From contig CAWUFC020000002.1 of NCBI GenBank assembly GCA_963921335.3, forward strand, positions 1,054,001-1,118,000: a stretch of 64,000 nucleotides of DNA. The letters run 5' to 3'. Made by a program: the position numbers and the translations under genes. The DNA comes from CAWUFC02 sp963921335. Its GTDB lineage: Bacteria; Pseudomonadota; Gammaproteobacteria; Pseudomonadales; Halieaceae. The notes under the pieces are model-generated. The model was not told the origin of the DNA. It saw nothing but the letters and a program-made list of their open reading frames with translations, and searched no databases. This document shows positions 36,977 to 46,158 of this stretch, in pieces (position 1 is the stretch's first letter; each line of letters opens with the position of its first letter).

Positions 36977-37573
36977 ATGGACGACTACAAGGCCATTACC
37001 TCCGGTTTCCAGGAAACCATCGAACTCGTCTCGATGTCGGTGGACGAATGGCTGCCGCATCTCCGAGAAGCAGGCCAGATATTCAGCCAGGCACTTCTCG
37101 GTGAGCGTAAATTACTCGCTTGCGGCAATGGCGCTGGCGCCGCGCTCGCGCAAATATTCTGCACCCAGCTATTACACCGCTACGAGCAGGAGAGACCGGC
37201 GCTGCCGGCTATGGCGCTGAGCAATGACCCTATCACCATGTCGGCCATTGCTGCCGACAGCTCCGGCGGTGAGGTCTATGCTAAACAGGTACGCGCAATC
37301 GGTCAGTCTGGTGATGTTCTGCTGGGCATCGCCAGTGGCGAGGGCAATGGCAGCATCATCCAGGCTATTCGTGCCGCCCACGACAGAGAAATGACGGTGG
37401 TGCTGCTCAGCGGCGGCGAGTGCCGAGACGTTTCCAGCCTGCTGTTACCTGAGGACTGCCAGTTGCATGTGAACAGCGATCGCTCACCCCGTATCATTGA
37501 AATGCAGACCATGTTGATCAACTGTCTGTGCGAACAAATTGACCAGTCACTGTTTGGAAGTTACTACCCATGA
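36977..37573 (+). CDS. diaA: SIS domain protein DiaA/GmhA-like
   Basis: The product is 198 aa from the ATG at 36977, four bases after the yraN stop. The SIS fold has LLACGNGAGAALAQIFCTQLL, ALSNDPITMSAIAADSS and GDVLLGIASGEGNGSIIQAI. In E. coli the orthologue at this locus stimulates DnaA assembly at oriC; related proteins are sedoheptulose-7-phosphate isomerases. Gene order supports DiaA. The stop overlaps the dolP start by 4 bp. Confidence 0.88.
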   Translation: MDDYKAITSGFQETIELVSMSVDEWLPHLREAGQIFSQALLGERKLLACGNGAGAALAQIFCTQLLHRYEQERPALPAMALSNDPITMSAIAADSSGGEVYAKQVRAIGQSGDVLLGIASGEGNGSIIQAIRAAHDREMTVVLLSGGECRDVSSLLLPEDCQLHVNSDRSPRIIEMQTMLINCLCEQIDQSLFGSYYP

Positions 37574-38157
37574 GAGGTATCAATCGCCCCCTCACCCTAG
37601 CCACCCTGTTAATACTTATGCAGCTGGGCCTGTCCGGCTGTAGTGCCATCATGTCTTCCACCAGCGACGAGAAATTGGAGCACGATCCGGGCGAGCGCAG
37701 CATGGGCGCACAGGTCGACGACCAAACTATTGAGACAAGGGCCAAGGTCAATATCGATAAAGCCAGCGAGGCGCTCAAGGCAGCCCACATCAACGTCATC
37801 TCTTACAACGGCTTTGTGCTGATCGTGGGTCAGGTGCCGGATCAGGCTACCAAAGACCAGGTGAGCGGCATTGTGAAAGAAATTCGCGATGTACGCCGTA
37901 TTTACAACGAGCTGGCAATTGCCGGTAACAGCTCAATGATGACCCGCACCAGCGATACCTGGATTACAGCCAAAGTAAAAACAGGCCTGCTGACCAACTC
38001 AGAAACCGAGGGCATGCGAGTCAAAGTGGTTACCGAGGACGGCGTTGTCTACCTGATGGGGTTGGCCACCCAGGCAGAGGCGGAGCGCGTCAAAGACCAG
38101 GCCAGCGCAGTTCAGGGCGTTGAAAAAGTCGTCACCCTGTTCGAGTACATTGACTAG
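37570..38157 (+). CDS. dolP: Dual BON-domain outer-membrane lipoprotein DolP (YraP)
   Basis: The product is 195 aa. Residues 1-23 are a lipoprotein signal with lipobox LSGC (Cys24). Two BON domains follow at about residues 55-120 (INVISYNGFVLIVGQVPDQATKD) and 130-195 (VKVVTEDGVVYLMGLATQAE). DolP binds anionic phospholipid and supports outer-membrane integrity. It is the last gene of the lpoA operon. Its stop shares a CTAG with that of the convergent flavoprotein gene. Confidence 0.93.
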   Translation: MRGINRPLTLATLLILMQLGLSGCSAIMSSTSDEKLEHDPGERSMGAQVDDQTIETRAKVNIDKASEALKAAHINVISYNGFVLIVGQVPDQATKDQVSGIVKEIRDVRRIYNELAIAGNSSMMTRTSDTWITAKVKTGLLTNSETEGMRVKVVTEDGVVYLMGLATQAEAERVKDQASAVQGVEKVVTLFEYID

Positions 38158-39593
38158 AACAGTTCGATGATCGGGGCATCCTGGTAGATATCCAGCGAGG
38201 CTGCGACGTCTTCAGCCACCCGCTTACCACTGAGGTAAGCGCCATGAACGGTCTGGTAGTTCGGTGACTCTGCGCAGGCTTCGCCGGCAAAATACAGCGT
38301 GCCCTCCACTGGTCTTGCCAGCAGCTTGCGCTGACCCAGCCCCCCGGGGCGGGTAAAAGAGTAGGAGCCACGACTGTAGGGGTCCGTGATCCAATCTTTG
38401 TACTGGCTCCAGTGCAATCGCCCCGCCAAATCCGGTTGGCCAGTGGCCGATTCAAGCCAGCTAATAAGCTGGGCAACCCCTGCCTCTTCCCCGAGCTGGC
38501 TGATCTCCTGTGCAGCCGCGCCACTGATCCAGGCCTTGATCGCCTGCACCTCGCCTTTGGGTCCGTGGGGAGACAGAAACACAACTCGGTCTCCAGGGGT
38601 GTGGTACGCCATGGAATCTTCGAACAGGGCTTTGCCACCATCGAGCTTGAACAGCATGTTGGCCACCACCGCGCTACCCATCTGCAGTGAATCAATCGCC
38701 TCCTGTTTCCAGTCGGGCAGCGCCGGTTCAATCGGCAAGGCGCCACTCTGCAGGACGCCAACGGGCACGGTGATAATCAGGCGCTGGGTGGTCAGGGTCT
38801 GGGTCTGGCCATTGCTGCGATAGGACACACCCGCCAATCCGGGCCGCCAGAATACCCCGTTCACTTCACTCGATAGTTCGATCTTGCCGGTCAGGGACTC
38901 CGCCATTTTCTTGATGATCTGGCTATAGCCACCGACGACCTGGAAATTCTGGTCCATCACTTCGGCCCAGGCGGTCTCATAATGCAGCACCGACAGCAGG
39001 CTGATGTCTTCAGCCTCCGCCGAGAACTCCTGGGAAACAGCGGTAAGATATTGGGTTTCTTCGGGTGTCAGGGACAGAGTCTGCAGGAACGCAGCCCAGG
39101 ACATGTCCATGCCCTCAAAACTGGTCATTGCTGATTCCAGCTTACCGTACAGGCCCTCCAACATTGCCTCATCCAGCTTGCCGGCACGTGAGCCGCGATT
39201 AAACACCAGGCTGTCTTTCGCCCCCCAACCAGGTATCGGTCGGGTCTGGATACCAAACTCGCGAATCAGGTCCCAGGTGGCCACCTTTGAGCCGTGAACC
39301 ATTTGCGCGCCCATTTCCACGCCGTGAGGCACCATCTCTCGATCGGGGTGGGTGTAGATCCGCCCGCCCACTCGATCTCTGGCTTCCAGGATCAGCACTT
39401 TCAAACCGGGCCCTTCGCGACTGAGCAGGCGCACTGCAGTCAGCCCGGCAATCCCCGCCCCAATAATCACGGCATCGTAGTCAGCACCGGCGAACCCCTG
39501 GGCGTGACCGCGATCAGCAAGGCCTAGGCCCGCCGCCCCGCCAGACACGGCAGCTATATCACGCAGGAATTTTCTTCTTGTTGACCCCGCCAT
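38154..39593 (-). CDS. Tat-exported flavin amine oxidase family protein
   Basis: The product is 479 aa. A twin-arginine signal, STRRKFLRDIAAVSGG, opens the protein, then the FAD motif VIIGAGIAGLTAVRLLSREG and the GG-Asp-type EARDRVGGRIYTHPD of monoamine oxidase-like flavoproteins. C-terminal LYFAGEACAESPNYQTVHGAYLSG completes the FAD site. It probably oxidises an amine in the periplasm with release of hydrogen peroxide; the substrate is unknown. It interrupts the otherwise conserved dolP-sspB stretch. Confidence 0.9.
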   Translation of the reverse strand: MAGSTRRKFLRDIAAVSGGAAGLGLADRGHAQGFAGADYDAVIIGAGIAGLTAVRLLSREGPGLKVLILEARDRVGGRIYTHPDREMVPHGVEMGAQMVHGSKVATWDLIREFGIQTRPIPGWGAKDSLVFNRGSRAGKLDEAMLEGLYGKLESAMTSFEGMDMSWAAFLQTLSLTPEETQYLTAVSQEFSAEAEDISLLSVLHYETAWAEVMDQNFQVVGGYSQIIKKMAESLTGKIELSSEVNGVFWRPGLAGVSYRSNGQTQTLTTQRLIITVPVGVLQSGALPIEPALPDWKQEAIDSLQMGSAVVANMLFKLDGGKALFEDSMAYHTPGDRVVFLSPHGPKGEVQAIKAWISGAAAQEISQLGEEAGVAQLISWLESATGQPDLAGRLHWSQYKDWITDPYSRGSYSFTRPGGLGQRKLLARPVEGTLYFAGEACAESPNYQTVHGAYLSGKRVAEDVAASLDIYQDAPIIELF

Positions 39594-39660
39594 GGACTTC
39601 CTCAGGTCGCTCAGGACAGGGATTAAGTGTCACACAGAATAGCCTCGACGGGCCAGCGGT

Positions 39661-40065
39661 CTACTTGACGACTTTGAGAGAGGGTTTGCCACCCGGAGTG
39701 GGGGTTTCGGGTGCAGGCGGTTCGGTGTCGGGAAGATCGGGGTCATCTTCAAACACCATGCCCCGCCCATTTTCCCGAGCGTAGATACCTATCACCGCCG
39801 GTGTCGGCACGAAGACGTCAGTGGGCACGCCGCCGAAGCGCCCGTTGAAGCTCATCATCTCGTTACTGATTTCGAGCTTAATCACGGAGACCGGCGAGAT
39901 ATTCAGCACGATCTGGCCGTCTTTCACGTACTGCTCGGGCACTTCAACGCCTCTGTACATGGCATTGACCAGAACATAGGGGGTGCATCCATTCTCCAGA
40001 ATCCAATCGTAGAGCGCGCGCATCATGTAGGGCCGACTCGAGCTCATGCTGACTTTATCAGTCAT
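39661..40065 (-). CDS. sspB: ClpXP protease specificity-enhancing factor SspB
   Basis: The product is 134 aa. The N-terminal SspB fold is clear (RPYMMRALYDWILENGCTPY, then INISPVSVIKLEI-like strands). An acidic/proline linker leads to a C-terminal KPSLKVVK, the XB motif that docks on the ClpX zinc domain. SspB brings ssrA-tagged proteins to ClpXP. It lies 30 bp after sspA on the same strand. Confidence 0.95.
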   Translation of the reverse strand: MTDKVSMSSSRPYMMRALYDWILENGCTPYVLVNAMYRGVEVPEQYVKDGQIVLNISPVSVIKLEISNEMMSFNGRFGGVPTDVFVPTPAVIGIYARENGRGMVFEDDPDLPDTEPPAPETPTPGGKPSLKVVK

Positions 40066-40095
40066 GGATTCCTCCGGCAGGGGTATCGGCAGCGA

Positions 40096-40728
40096 TTATA
40101 GCCGCATCTCCCGCTCTTGCTCGGACAGGCTGGCCTGGAAGGATTCGCGGTTGAACAGGCGATCCATGTAAGCCAACAGCGGCTTGGACTGCTTGGAAGC
40201 GCGGTATTCAATACCCAGAGACGGCAGGCGCCACAGGATCGGCGCGATACAGCAGTCGACCAAGGTGAATTCTTCGCTCATGAAGAAGGGCTTGTCGGCA
40301 AAAATCGGAGCAATCGCCAACAGGCTCTCGCGCAGTTCCTTGGTCGACTTTTCGATGACATTTTCAGAGCGGGTGTGCTGAATGGCATCCACCAGCGCAC
40401 ACCAGTCTTTCTCGATGCGATGGATATACAGACGGCTCTCGGCACGAGCGACCGGGTACACCGGCAACAGCGGCGGGTGCGGGAAACGCTCGTCGAGGTA
40501 CTCCATCATGACCTTTGATTCGTACAGCACCAGGTCGCGGTCCACCAGCGTGGGCAGGGAATTGTATGGGTTCAGCTCGGACAGTTCAGCCGGCGGATGC
40601 GCCTCATCGGCTTCTACGACGTCAACGGTGACACCTTTTTCAGCGAGCACAATACGTACGCGATGACTGTAGTGACTGTTACCGTCAGAGAAGAAAGTCA
40701 TTGAAGACCGTTTTGCCACAACTCCCAT
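40096..40728 (-). CDS. sspA: Stringent starvation protein A
   Basis: The product is 210 aa with a GST-like fold: N-terminal SDGNSHYSHRVRIVLAEKGV, SLPTLVDRDLVLYESKVMMEYLDER and a helical C-domain. SspA binds RNA polymerase and aids the stringent and acid responses. The start at 40728 (MGVVAKRSSMTFFS) is kept because related proteins begin the same way. It is upstream of sspB in a two-gene operon. Confidence 0.95.
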   Translation of the reverse strand: MGVVAKRSSMTFFSDGNSHYSHRVRIVLAEKGVTVDVVEADEAHPPAELSELNPYNSLPTLVDRDLVLYESKVMMEYLDERFPHPPLLPVYPVARAESRLYIHRIEKDWCALVDAIQHTRSENVIEKSTKELRESLLAIAPIFADKPFFMSEEFTLVDCCIAPILWRLPSLGIEYRASKQSKPLLAYMDRLFNRESFQASLSEQEREMRL

Positions 40729-40755
40729 GGAGATTCCTCGAGTCTTGATTCTTTC

Positions 40756-42783
40756 TTAGTGAACGTCTTTCCAGTATTCCCGGTTCAGCAACCAGGCAAA
40801 GACGAAGAACAATGCAATGAACAGCAGTACGTAGTAGCCAATACGCTCACGCTTGAGTGCTGCAGGCTCACCCACATAGGCCAGGAAGTTGACGAGATTA
40901 TAAATGGTCTTGTCGAATTCTTCCGCTGTTTGGGTGCCTTCCTGTGCCAGTGTGAACTGGCCACAGGGTTCGGCGAGGATGTCCTCACCTGTGAGGGGGT
41001 CACGCTTGACACCACCGTTAGCTGCTGCGACCGGCCCCATGCTGCACTCCTGCAGGCCCTGAAGCTCTAGCAACGCGTGGGGCATACCCACATCCGGGAA
41101 GACCTTATTGTTCACGCCGTAGGGGCGGGAAGGGTCTGCATAAAACGTGCGCAGGTACGTGTAGAGCCAGTCAGTACCGCGTGCGCGGGCTACCAGGGTC
41201 AGGTCAGGCGGCGTCACGCCAAACCAGCGCTTGGCGTCGGCGTCATCCATGGCGTTTTCCATCAACTCACCGATCTTTACGCCCGGATCGAACTTGAGGT
41301 GCTGCTCCATCAGATCATGGGGAATACCCAGGTCATCAGCCACACGCTCGTAGCGTGAATACTGCAGAGAGTGACAGGCAAAGCAGTAGTTCATATACGT
41401 TTGGGCACCCGACTGCAGGGAACTCTGGTCAGCCAGATCAGGGTTCATCTTGTCCAGGGGCACCGCAGGGCCACCAGCACCCACCGCTTTCAGCGGTAGG
41501 AAGGCCAGGACCAGAATCAGTGCCAGGCCAGCCATGGAACCCCAGAACCCGATGCCACCATTGTCGGTGGTACGTTCAGGTACCAGCTTGGTTTTCTCCA
41601 TGGAGGTCCAGATCGGCATCAGCAGGAAGAAGGCAAAGTAGATCACTGAACAGATCTGCGCCAGCAGGGTACGGGCAGGCGTCGGCGCCTTGATACCCAG
41701 CACACCCAGGATGATGAAGGACGACACAAACAGTACCAGCATCACCTTGGTGATATTGCCTTTATAGCGCCAGGATTTGACCGGGCTGCGGTCCAGCCAG
41801 GGCAGCAGGAACGGTATCGCTACAGATGCGGCGAAAGCCACAAAGCCCCAGAACTTGTCAGGTACTGCACGCAATACCGAGTAGTAGGGGGTGAAATACC
41901 AAACCGGCGCAATATGCTCGGGCGTCTTCAGCGAATTGGCCTGCTCGAAGTTAGGATATTCGAGGAACAGCCCGCCCATTTCAGGGAAGAAAAACAACAC
42001 CGTGCAGAACACAAACAGGAACACTGCGATAGCTTGCAGGTCGTGCACCACGTAGTAGGGGTGGAAGGCCACACCGTCCAGCGGAATGCCGTTCTCGTCC
42101 TTGTGCTTTTTGATATCTACGCCATCGGGGTTATTGGAACCGACTTCGTGCAGGGCCAGCAAGTGCAAAACCACCAGCGCCAGCAGAATAATAGGCAGCG
42201 CTACCACGTGCAGGGCAAAGAAGCGGTTCAGGGTGATACCGGATATCAGGAAGTCACCACGCACCCAGGTCACCAGGTCTTCACCGATGACGGGAATCGC
42301 ACCCACCAGCGAGATAATCACCTGGGCACCCCAGTAGGACATTTGTCCCCAGGGCAGCACATAACCGAAGAAGGCTTCTGCCATGAGCACCACGAAGATG
42401 AGCATGCCGAAGATCCAGATCAACTCTCGGGGCTTCTGGTATGAACCGTAGATCAACGCCCGGAACATGTGCAGGTAGACCACCACAAAGAAGGCCGAAG
42501 CACCGGTGGAATGCATGTAGCGCAGTATCCAACCGCCGTCGACATCACGCATGATGTACTCGACCGAGGCGAAAGCCGCTTCAGCACTGGGCACATAGCT
42601 CATGGTGAGCCAGATACCAGTCAGCAGCTGATTAACCAGCACCAGCAGTGACAGGACACCAAAGAAGTACCAGAAGTTAAAGTTTTTGGGCGCGTAATAC
42701 TGGCCCATGTGGGTGTTCCATGCGCGAACTATCGGCAGGCGCGCATCGACCCAGTCGCGGAAACCAATCAGGAAATTACCCAT
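40756..42783 (-). CDS. Cytochrome bc1 complex: cytochrome b and cytochrome c1 in one polypeptide
   Basis: The product is 675 aa. Residues 1-425 are cytochrome b (haem-binding helices in GGWILRYMHSTGASAFF, LPWGQMSYWGAQVI, FFALHVVALP). Without a stop it continues at about 430 with an internal signal-like segment (MAGLALILVLAFLPLKAVGA) and then cytochrome c1, with haem motif CFACH near residue 466 and a C-terminal membrane anchor. In pseudomonads these are two genes. Bradyrhizobium FbcH is a known fusion that is cut by signal peptidase, and the internal signal here suggests the same processing. The start overlaps the Rieske gene stop by one base. Confidence 0.93.
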   Translation of the reverse strand: MGNFLIGFRDWVDARLPIVRAWNTHMGQYYAPKNFNFWYFFGVLSLLVLVNQLLTGIWLTMSYVPSAEAAFASVEYIMRDVDGGWILRYMHSTGASAFFVVVYLHMFRALIYGSYQKPRELIWIFGMLIFVVLMAEAFFGYVLPWGQMSYWGAQVIISLVGAIPVIGEDLVTWVRGDFLISGITLNRFFALHVVALPIILLALVVLHLLALHEVGSNNPDGVDIKKHKDENGIPLDGVAFHPYYVVHDLQAIAVFLFVFCTVLFFFPEMGGLFLEYPNFEQANSLKTPEHIAPVWYFTPYYSVLRAVPDKFWGFVAFAASVAIPFLLPWLDRSPVKSWRYKGNITKVMLVLFVSSFIILGVLGIKAPTPARTLLAQICSVIYFAFFLLMPIWTSMEKTKLVPERTTDNGGIGFWGSMAGLALILVLAFLPLKAVGAGGPAVPLDKMNPDLADQSSLQSGAQTYMNYCFACHSLQYSRYERVADDLGIPHDLMEQHLKFDPGVKIGELMENAMDDADAKRWFGVTPPDLTLVARARGTDWLYTYLRTFYADPSRPYGVNNKVFPDVGMPHALLELQGLQECSMGPVAAANGGVKRDPLTGEDILAEPCGQFTLAQEGTQTAEEFDKTIYNLVNFLAYVGEPAALKRERIGYYVLLFIALFFVFAWLLNREYWKDVH

Positions 42784-43379
42784 TACGCGGCCTCCCCGTC
42801 TTCGCCAATGACAATGACATCGTCGGTCTCATAAAAATACGGAGGTACATCGAGATTGGCCGAGGCCGGCACGCCGGCATAAACACGACCGGCCAGGTCA
42901 AACTTGGAACCGTGACAAGGACAGAAGAAACCACCCAGCCACTCGTCGCCACCGAGGTCAGCGGCGCCCACTTCCGGGCGGAACTGAGGCGCACAACCCA
43001 GATGAGTGCACAAGCCGACCAGGACCAGGATTTCCGGCTTGATCGAACGTCCACGCCCTTCGATATATTCGGGCTGCACTGAAATCTCGGAGGCTGGATC
43101 TTTGAGATCGCCATCCAGCTTCTCCAGGTCGGCCACCTGCTGCTCGGAGCGGCGCATAACGAATACCGGCTTACCGCGCCACTCAACGGTGACCATCTGG
43201 CCCGGCTCGACCTTGCTGACATCAAACTTGACTGGTGCGCCTGCGGCCTTGGCCTTGGCGCTGGGGTTCCAGGACTGAACAAACGGTACAGCCACACCGA
43301 CTACGCCCGCTGCACCGACTGCCGTTGTGGCAGCCGTCAAAAAGCGTCTGCGACCGGTGTTTACGCCGTCACTACCCAT
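42783..43379 (-). CDS. petA: Rieske 2Fe-2S subunit of the cytochrome bc1 complex
   Basis: The product is 198 aa. An N-terminal Tat-type signal anchor (GRRRFLTAATTAVGAAG) holds the protein in the membrane. The cluster ligands are in CTHLGC and CPCHGS. It carries electrons from ubiquinol to cytochrome c1 on the periplasmic side. It is the first gene of the bc1 operon and its stop overlaps the start of the cytochrome b/c1 gene by one base. Confidence 0.96.
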   Translation of the reverse strand: MGSDGVNTGRRRFLTAATTAVGAAGVVGVAVPFVQSWNPSAKAKAAGAPVKFDVSKVEPGQMVTVEWRGKPVFVMRRSEQQVADLEKLDGDLKDPASEISVQPEYIEGRGRSIKPEILVLVGLCTHLGCAPQFRPEVGAADLGGDEWLGGFFCPCHGSKFDLAGRVYAGVPASANLDVPPYFYETDDVIVIGEDGEAA

Positions 43380-43525
43380 TATTTTCTCCCGTATCTGACA
43401 ACGACGCAGAACACGCGTCGAGGGGACTGAACAAAACCGCGCAAATACTAATGACTTTGCCCGATTTTTACAAGCTGAGACCCTTGAAAGTTCAAGCTAA
43501 ATCAAGCATTTCGCAGTTTTCGACC

Positions 43526-43567
43526 AACAAAAAAAAGCGCCCAGATTTGTGGTAAAACTGGACGCTT
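43526..43567 (-). terminator. Rho-independent terminator after rpsI
   Basis: On the minus strand AAGCGTCCAG and CTGGGCGCTT form a 10-bp stem with one G-U pair, followed by eight T residues. It lies about 30 nt downstream of the rpsI stop and separates rplM-rpsI from the bc1 operon. Confidence 0.88.
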
Positions 43568-43598
43568 TCTGACCGGAGCCGCTGCTGCGGCATCCAAA

Positions 43599-43991
43599 TT
43601 AACGCTTGGAGTACTGAGGACGCTTACGCGCCTTACGCAGACCCACTTTCTTACGCTCTACCTCACGGGCATCGCGAGTGACAAAGCCCGCCGGACGCAG
43701 GGTGCCACGCAGAGATTCATCATATTGCAGCAGGGCCCGGGTAATACCGTGACGAATCGCACCGGCCTGGCCGAAGCTGCCGCCACCGGAAACGGTGACG
43801 TTGATGTCAAACTTTTCTGCCAGTTCAACCAGCTCCAGCGGCTGACGCACGATCATGCGCGCAACTTCACGGCCGAAGTACTGGTCGAGGGGACGGCTGT
43901 TAACAGTGATGCTGCCTTCGCCGTTGGTCAGGAACACGCGCGCCGTGGAAGTCTTGCGTCGGCCGGTGCCGTAGTACTGAGTGTTAGACAT
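43599..43991 (-). CDS. rpsI: 30S ribosomal protein S9
   Basis: The product is 130 aa, the normal size. It begins YYGTGRRKTSTARVFL, has GGSFGQAGAIRHGITRALL, and ends in the typical basic tail RKARKRPQYSKR, which reaches the ribosomal P site. It lies 12 bp after rplM. Confidence 0.98.
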   Translation of the reverse strand: MSNTQYYGTGRRKTSTARVFLTNGEGSITVNSRPLDQYFGREVARMIVRQPLELVELAEKFDINVTVSGGGSFGQAGAIRHGITRALLQYDESLRGTLRPAGFVTRDAREVERKKVGLRKARKRPQYSKR

Positions 43992-44003
43992 GGATGATTG
44001 ACC

Positions 44004-44432
44004 TCAGATATTCAGCGTCTGCGGCTGCTGCGCAGCATGGGGATGCTCGCTGCCCGCGTACACTTTCAGTTTTCTGAACATGGCACGACCCAGAGGGTTG
44101 CGGGGCAGCATGCCTTTAACAGCGCTCTGCAGCACACGCTCAGGTGCCTTGTCGATCAGCTTTTCAAAAGAAATGGATTTCAGACCACCAGGGTAGCCAC
44201 TGTGGCTGTGGTAAATCTTGTCGGTAGCTTTCTTGCCAGTTACCTTCACTTTTTCAGCGTTGATCACAACGATGTAATCACCGGTATCAACGTGCGGCGT
44301 GTACTCAGCCTTGTGCTTGCCACGCAGACGATGAGCGATCTCGGCAGCCAGGCGACCCAGAGTTTTTTCCTCCGCATCTACCACGTACCAGTCACGCTGA
44401 ACTTCTTCCGCTTTCGCGCTGTAGGTTTTCAT
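44004..44432 (-). CDS. rplM: 50S ribosomal protein L13
   Basis: The product is 142 aa. It has the L13 sequence RDWYVVDAEEKTLGRLAAEIA, then GDYIVVINAEKVKVTGKK and a conserved MLPRNPLGRAMFRKLKVY near the end. It heads the rplM-rpsI operon, as in nearly all bacteria. L13 is an early 50S assembly protein. Confidence 0.98.
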   Translation of the reverse strand: MKTYSAKAEEVQRDWYVVDAEEKTLGRLAAEIAHRLRGKHKAEYTPHVDTGDYIVVINAEKVKVTGKKATDKIYHSHSGYPGGLKSISFEKLIDKAPERVLQSAVKGMLPRNPLGRAMFRKLKVYAGSEHPHAAQQPQTLNI

Positions 44433-44529
44433 AGCTTATCGCCTCAGCGAGGCCTCCAATTTCAAGAGCGCGAATTCTACATATCCGCCCCGGCTATGAC
44501 AAGGGCAAAAATGCTTATTTCTCACATGC

Positions 44530-45198
44530 TTAAGCGGGCATCAGCAGTCCGGCGCTGGCAGCTAGAAAATGAGCACAAACCGGCCCTTCAATGGCCTCTG
44601 ACTCTGCCCGGAACAGCCTCAATTGCGCACCTTGAGCCAGGTTGGCCGCTGCCACAGCTACGATATGGCCCGTTTCGAGCTGTAGTGACCAGCCCTGAAA
44701 GGCAGATAGGGCCGGCTCAGCCACCAGATTGAGCCGCCCGGCAGCGGTCACCTGAAAGCTGAAACTGTTAAGCGGCAGGCGCAGCCCGGTTCCCAATCCC
44801 TTAAGCCAGGCCTCTTTGAGAGTCCAGATCTGGTAAAAGCCCATGGGCTGGGCCCTGGGAGGCATTGCCGACAAGGACAGATATTCAGTTTCACTGAAAT
44901 AACGCTTTGCCAGCCTGAGAAAGCGGCGCGGACGCACCGATTCTATGTCCACCCCCACCGCCTGTCCGGCACCACTGACCGCCAGCAGCAGCTGGTCGCC
45001 ACAGTGACTGAGGTTGAACTGCAGCCGGTTTGAGGGGGAAACCAGCCCCGGTTTGCCGTCAGCTGAAGACTCAATCACCCAGTCAGCTGGTGGCTCTGTC
45101 AGATATAGGGACAGGCAGGCCTGCAGAAATCCGTCCCGCCCTGCCCCGGGCTCGGCAACCCACAGGTGTACCTCATCCGGACCGGGCCGGGTCAACAT
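44530..45198 (-). CDS. Sfp-type 4'-phosphopantetheinyl transferase
   Basis: The product is 222 aa, the two-lobed Sfp form. The magnesium and CoA site is in GVDIESVRPR (near residue 107) and FYQIWTLKEAWLKGLG (near residue 150), and an early FNLSHCGDQLLLAVS is typical. The enzyme puts a phosphopantetheine arm on carrier proteins. A stand-alone acyl carrier protein gene lies 15 kb away in the same cluster (60399-60641) and is the obvious candidate substrate. Its start overlaps the stop of the GT8-like gene. Confidence 0.92.
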   Translation of the reverse strand: MLTRPGPDEVHLWVAEPGAGRDGFLQACLSLYLTEPPADWVIESSADGKPGLVSPSNRLQFNLSHCGDQLLLAVSGAGQAVGVDIESVRPRRFLRLAKRYFSETEYLSLSAMPPRAQPMGFYQIWTLKEAWLKGLGTGLRLPLNSFSFQVTAAGRLNLVAEPALSAFQGWSLQLETGHIVAVAAANLAQGAQLRLFRAESEAIEGPVCAHFLAASAGLLMPA

Positions 45199-46100
45199 TA
45201 ATGCACCAGGTCGGGGGTCTTTGCCAGCACATCCATGGCGTCGGGCCGAATATGCTTTCTTGCGATCTCGTCTTGTACCAGCCCTTCAGTGACCTGACCG
45301 GAGTCCAGGCACTCTTTCAGCAGACCGAAGAAGAAGTGCTGCTGCTCAATGTCGGGATGCTGCTTATAGCGACCCAGCAAAGCGTACTCGCCGAGTACAT
45401 TGGCCCGCAAACGGTTGAGTGCGCGCAGCAGCGGTTGACGCTTGAACTTGTCGGCAGGAGTGAAATCTACATGCAAGCCGGTTTTCCAGGGCTGCGTGCG
45501 CCGCTTGGTGTTGTGCAGCATGCGGGTATTTTCGTCCAAATGATCGAAATCGTTCCAGGCATCTTCAAGGAACCCGACGTTCTCGGGCTGCTCGTGCCCC
45601 AGGACCATCCATTCTTTATAGTCACGCTCAAAACTGAATAGTTCGTTGAACTCTTTTTCCGGGTCCCAGTGCGACAGTTTCTCGCAATCCATCAGCATCA
45701 CACTGGTGGCCACATTGCGAGCCTTCTCCGCTTTGGCAGAGCGATGGCGACCCATCACACCGGCACCCTGCATATCCCGATCCAGCAGTTCGCAGATATC
45801 ACCCACAGCGAAGATATCGGGATCGATCACCACTGCCCTGCCCTGGTAGCCCATCAGTTTGGGCGGCTGAAAACGCAGCGGCGTAAATGACTGCAGATCA
45901 TCCATTCGCCAGGTTCGCGGATTACCGGCGCGCAAGTAATCCTTGCCGTCCTTTTGGTGCAGATAGCCAAAGTCTCGGGTATGCAAAAAACCAACCTCAA
46001 AGGCCTCCGGCGTGGCGGAATTGCGCTTGAGTGCGTGCTCGGCTACCAGTGCACCGAGCCACTGGCGTTCATTGGTGTGAATGTAGACGCGTTTTTGCAA
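45198..46100 (-). CDS. GT8-like glycosyltransferase, copy 1
   Basis: The product is about 300 aa from a TTG at 46100 preceded by GGAG; this start makes it begin QKRVYIHTNERQWLGALVAEH, matching its paralogue. A longer frame to 46139 exists but adds an unmatched basic stretch. The segment AVVIDPDIFAVGDICELLDRD has the D-x-D arrangement of GT-A (GT8-type) nucleotide-sugar transferases. The exact donor and acceptor are unknown. The paralogue lies at 51093-52040. It is co-transcribed with the phosphopantetheinyl transferase. Confidence 0.65.
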   Translation of the reverse strand: MQKRVYIHTNERQWLGALVAEHALKRNSATPEAFEVGFLHTRDFGYLHQKDGKDYLRAGNPRTWRMDDLQSFTPLRFQPPKLMGYQGRAVVIDPDIFAVGDICELLDRDMQGAGVMGRHRSAKAEKARNVATSVMLMDCEKLSHWDPEKEFNELFSFERDYKEWMVLGHEQPENVGFLEDAWNDFDHLDENTRMLHNTKRRTQPWKTGLHVDFTPADKFKRQPLLRALNRLRANVLGEYALLGRYKQHPDIEQQHFFFGLLKECLDSGQVTEGLVQDEIARKHIRPDAMDVLAKTPDLVH

Positions 46101-46158
46101 GAACTGTCTCCGACCTTTAGAGCGCCTGGGCGGCGCCAAACCAGCCGCAGATTATAAG

